This document shows, in pieces, positions 61,497 to 64,000 of a stretch of 64,000 nucleotides of DNA; the stretch's first letter is position 1; each line of letters starts with the position of its first letter. The stretch is from NCBI RefSeq assembly GCF_007565055.1, contig NC_044550.1, positions 83,638,033 to 83,702,032 of the forward strand. Direction: 5' to 3'. The notes beneath the pieces were generated by a model. That model saw nothing but the letters and a program-made list of their open reading frames with translations, was not told where the DNA came from and searched no databases. The position numbers were made by a program, and so were the translations under genes. The DNA is from Rhinopithecus roxellana. Taxonomy: Eukaryota; Chordata; Mammalia; Primates; Cercopithecidae.

Positions 61497-62466
61497 ATGG
61501 GGAAAAAGCAGGGCAGAAAAGCTGGAAATTCAAAAAATCAGAGTGCATCTCCCCCTCCAAAGGAATGCAGCTCATTGCCAGCAACGGAACAAAGCTGGAC
61601 GGAGAATAATTTTGACGAGTCGAGAGAAGAAGGCTTCAGTCAATTGAACTTCTCAGAGCTAAAGGAGGAACTACATAACCAGTGCAAAGAAACTAAAAAC
61701 CTTGAAAAAAGATTTGATGAATGGCTAACTAGAATAACCAATGTAGAGAAGTGCTTAAAAGAACTGATAGAGATGAAAACCATAACACAAGAACTACGTG
61801 ACAAATGCACAAGCTTCAGTAACCGACTCGATCAACTGGAAGAAAGAGTATAAGTGATTGAAGATCAAATGAATGAAATGAAGCGAGAAGAGAAGTGTAG
61901 AGAAAAAAGAGTAAAAAGAAATGAACAAAGCCTCCAAGAAATATGGGATTATGTGAAAAGACCAAATCTACGTCTGATTGGAGTGCCTGAAAGTGACGGG
62001 GAAAATGGAACCAAGTTGGAAAACACTCTTCAGGATATCATCCAGGAGAACTTCCTGGCCAACATTCAAATTCAGGAGAAGAGCAACTCCAAGACACATA
62101 ATTGTCATATTTACCAAAGTTGAAACAAAGGAAAAAATGTTAAGGGCAGCCAGAGAGAAAGGTCGGGTTACACACAAAGGGAAGCCCATCAGACTAACAG
62201 CAGATCTCTCGGCAGAAACTCTACAAGCCAGAAGAGAGTGGGGGCCAATATTCAACATTCTTAAAGAAAATAATTTTCAACCCTGAATTTCATATCCAGC
62301 CAAACTAAGTTTCATAAGTGAAGGAGAAATAAAATCCTTTACAGACAAGCAAATGCTGAGAGATTTTGTCACCACCAGGCCTGCCCTACAAGAGGTCCTG
62401 AAGGAAGAACTAAACATGGAAAGGAACAACCGGTACCAACCATTGCAAAAACATGTCAAAATGTAA
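61497..62466 (+). pseudogene. L1 ORF1 pseudogene
   Basis: ORF1p of L1. ATG at 61497 with MGKKQGRKAGNSKNQSASPP. Coiled coil runs through KNLEKRFDEWLTRITNVEKCLKELIE to RLDQLEERV, then a TAA at 61851-61853. Frame resumes with the RNA-binding region EIWDYVKRPNLRLIGVPESDGENG. A small deletion near 62060-62090 shifts to another frame, which continues through RAAREKGRVTHKGKPIRLTADLSAETLQARREWGPIFN and meets a TGA at 62284. The original stop is TAA at 62464-62466. The protein would be cut to 118 residues. Confidence 0.94.
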
Positions 62467-62529
62467 AGTCCATCAATGCTAGGAAGAATCTGTATCAACT
62501 ACAGAGCAAAATAACCAGCTAATATCATA

Positions 62530-64000
62530 ATGACAGGATCAAGTTCACACATAACAATATTAACCATTTAAATGTAAATGGACTAAATGGTCCAATTAAA
62601 AGACACACACTGGCAAATTGGATAAAGAGTCAAGACCCATCAGTCTGCTGTATTCAGAAGACCCATCTCACATGGAGAGACACACATAGGCTCAAAATAA
62701 ATGGATGCAGGAAGATCTACTAAGCAAATGGAAAACAAAAAAAAAGCAGGGGTTGCAATCCTAGTCTCTGATAAAACAGACTTTAAACCATCAAAGATCA
62801 AAAGAGACAAAGAAGGCCATTACATAATGGTAAAGGGATCAATTCAACAGGAAGAGCTAACTATCCTAAATATATAAGCACCGAATACAGGAGCACCCAG
62901 ATTCATCAAGCAAGTCCTTAGAGAATTACAAGGAGACTTAGACTCCCATACAATAATAATGGGAGACTTTAACACCCCACTGTCAACATTAGACAGATCA
63001 ACGAGACAGAAAGTTAACAAGGATATCCAGGAATTAAACTCAACTCTGCACCAAGCGAACCTAATAGACGTCTACAGAACTCCCCACCCCAAATCAACAG
63101 AATATACATTCTTCTCAGCACCACATCACACTTATTCCAAAATTGACCACATAGTTGGAAGAAAAGCACTCCTCAGCAAATGTAAAAGAACAGAAATTAT
63201 AACAAACTGTCTCTCAGACCACAGTGCAATCAAACTAGAACTCAGGACTAAGAAACTCAATCGAAACCACTCAACTACATGGAAACTGAACAACCTGCTC
63301 CTGAACGACCACTGGGTACATAACAAAATGAAGGCAGAAGATGTTCTTTGAAACCAGTGAGAACAAAGATACAACATACCGGAATATCTGGGACACATTT
63401 AAAGCAGAGTGTAAATGGAAATTTATAGCACTAAATGCCCACAAGAGAAAGCAGGAAAGATCTAAAATTGACATCACAATGAAAAGAACTAGAGAAGCAA
63501 GAGCAAATTCAAAATAGCAGAAGGCAAGAAATAACTAAGGTCAGAGCAGAACTGAAGGAGATAGAGACACAAAAAACCCTCCAAAAAATCAATGAATCCA
63601 GGAGCCGGTTTTTTGAAAAGATCAGCAAAATTGATAGACCGCTAGCAAGACTAATAAAGAAGAAAAGAGAGAAGAATCAAATAGACGCAATAAAAAATGA
63701 TAAAGGGGATATCACCACTGACCCCACAGAAATACAAACTACCATCAGAGAATACTATAAACACCTCTACACAAATAAACTAGAAAACCAAGAAGAAATG
63801 GATAATTTCCTGGACACTTACACTCTTCCAAGACTAAACCAGGAAGAAGTTGAATCCCTGAATAGACCAATAGCAGGCTCTGAAATTGAGGCAATAATTA
63901 ATAGCCTACCAACCAAAAAAAGTCCAGGACCAGGTGGATTCACAGCTGAATTCTACCAGAGGTACAAGGAGGAGTTGGTACCATTCCTTCTGAAACTATT
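62530..64000 (+). pseudogene. L1 ORF2 pseudogene (5' part)
   Basis: ATG at 62530. A two-base insertion near 62568 shifts frame; a TAA occurs at 62721; an A-run near 62740 shifts back; TAA at 62875 replaces Tyr of the NIYAPNTG block. The endonuclease block 62959-63351 keeps GDFNTPLS and the C-terminal SDHSAIKLE catalytic His region. A lost stretch near 63345 breaks the frame again. The remainder, to 64000, is recognisable ORF2 linker ending before reverse transcriptase. Confidence 0.93.

Larger units (their letters stand above)
60469..64000 (+). mobile_element. 5' half of a full-length L1PA, continuing past the window
   Basis: 5' end GGGTGCGCCCAAGATGGCTGAATAGGAAC, a 1.0 kb 5' UTR, ORF1 and the first 1.47 kb of ORF2. 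The element still reads as L1 at the last base. It is antisense to TTC29. Its ORFs carry stops and frameshifts, so it is inactive. Confidence 0.96.

Overview
The window is nuclear DNA from a primate, most likely an Old World monkey. Alu and L1 retrotransposons are dense throughout. Three Alu copies (17217-17536, 41638-41942, 44915-45207) carry the GCCGGATCTCAGCTC box (or its complement), and the two antisense copies also show the GGCTTGAGCC 3' motif; I associate these with cercopithecid AluYR elements rather than human AluY. No bacterial, plasmid or phage content is present.

The only host gene I can support is TTC29 on the minus strand. Three internal coding exons have clean AG/GT borders and matching phases: 55334-55425, 42007-42130 and 24804-25032 in transcription order. 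Together they encode 147 complete codons plus one codon split between exons and one begun at the end, covering the C-terminal tetratricopeptide part of the protein. Earlier exons lie beyond the high-coordinate end. The terminal coding exon was not found and should lie below coordinate 1. The rest of the window is intron.

Layout. 1-7000: unique intron DNA, a MaLR LTR, Alu fragments, CA/TG repeats, MER5A and L2. 7028-9435: a nearly complete dead Tigger1 DNA transposon. 9436-19200: mostly unique DNA, a small pogo-type MITE, L1M relics and four SINE/LINE insertions with target-site duplications. 20071-21115: a 5'-truncated L1 that appears to carry a 3' transduction. 22080-24800: L2, an Alu and unique sequence up to the first exon. 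25291-31791: a 6.5 kb full-length but dead L1 whose 5' end faces the exon. 35036-37380: a younger truncated L1, then Alus and an L2. 41638-42130: a monkey-type Alu 64 bp from the second exon. 42325-48878: an L1M relic, then a minus-strand L1 with large internal deletions and a nested Alu. 49000-57000: mostly unique DNA around the third exon. 58074-64000: a truncated L1 and the first 3.5 kb of another full-length L1 that runs off the window.

I found no undescribed biological system. The best leads are the L1 3' transduction, the internally deleted (possibly spliced) L1, two L1 5' ends placed where antisense promoters could transcribe TTC29 exons, and the young antisense Alu beside an exon. Repeat family names come from recognition of consensus features, not from a database search.
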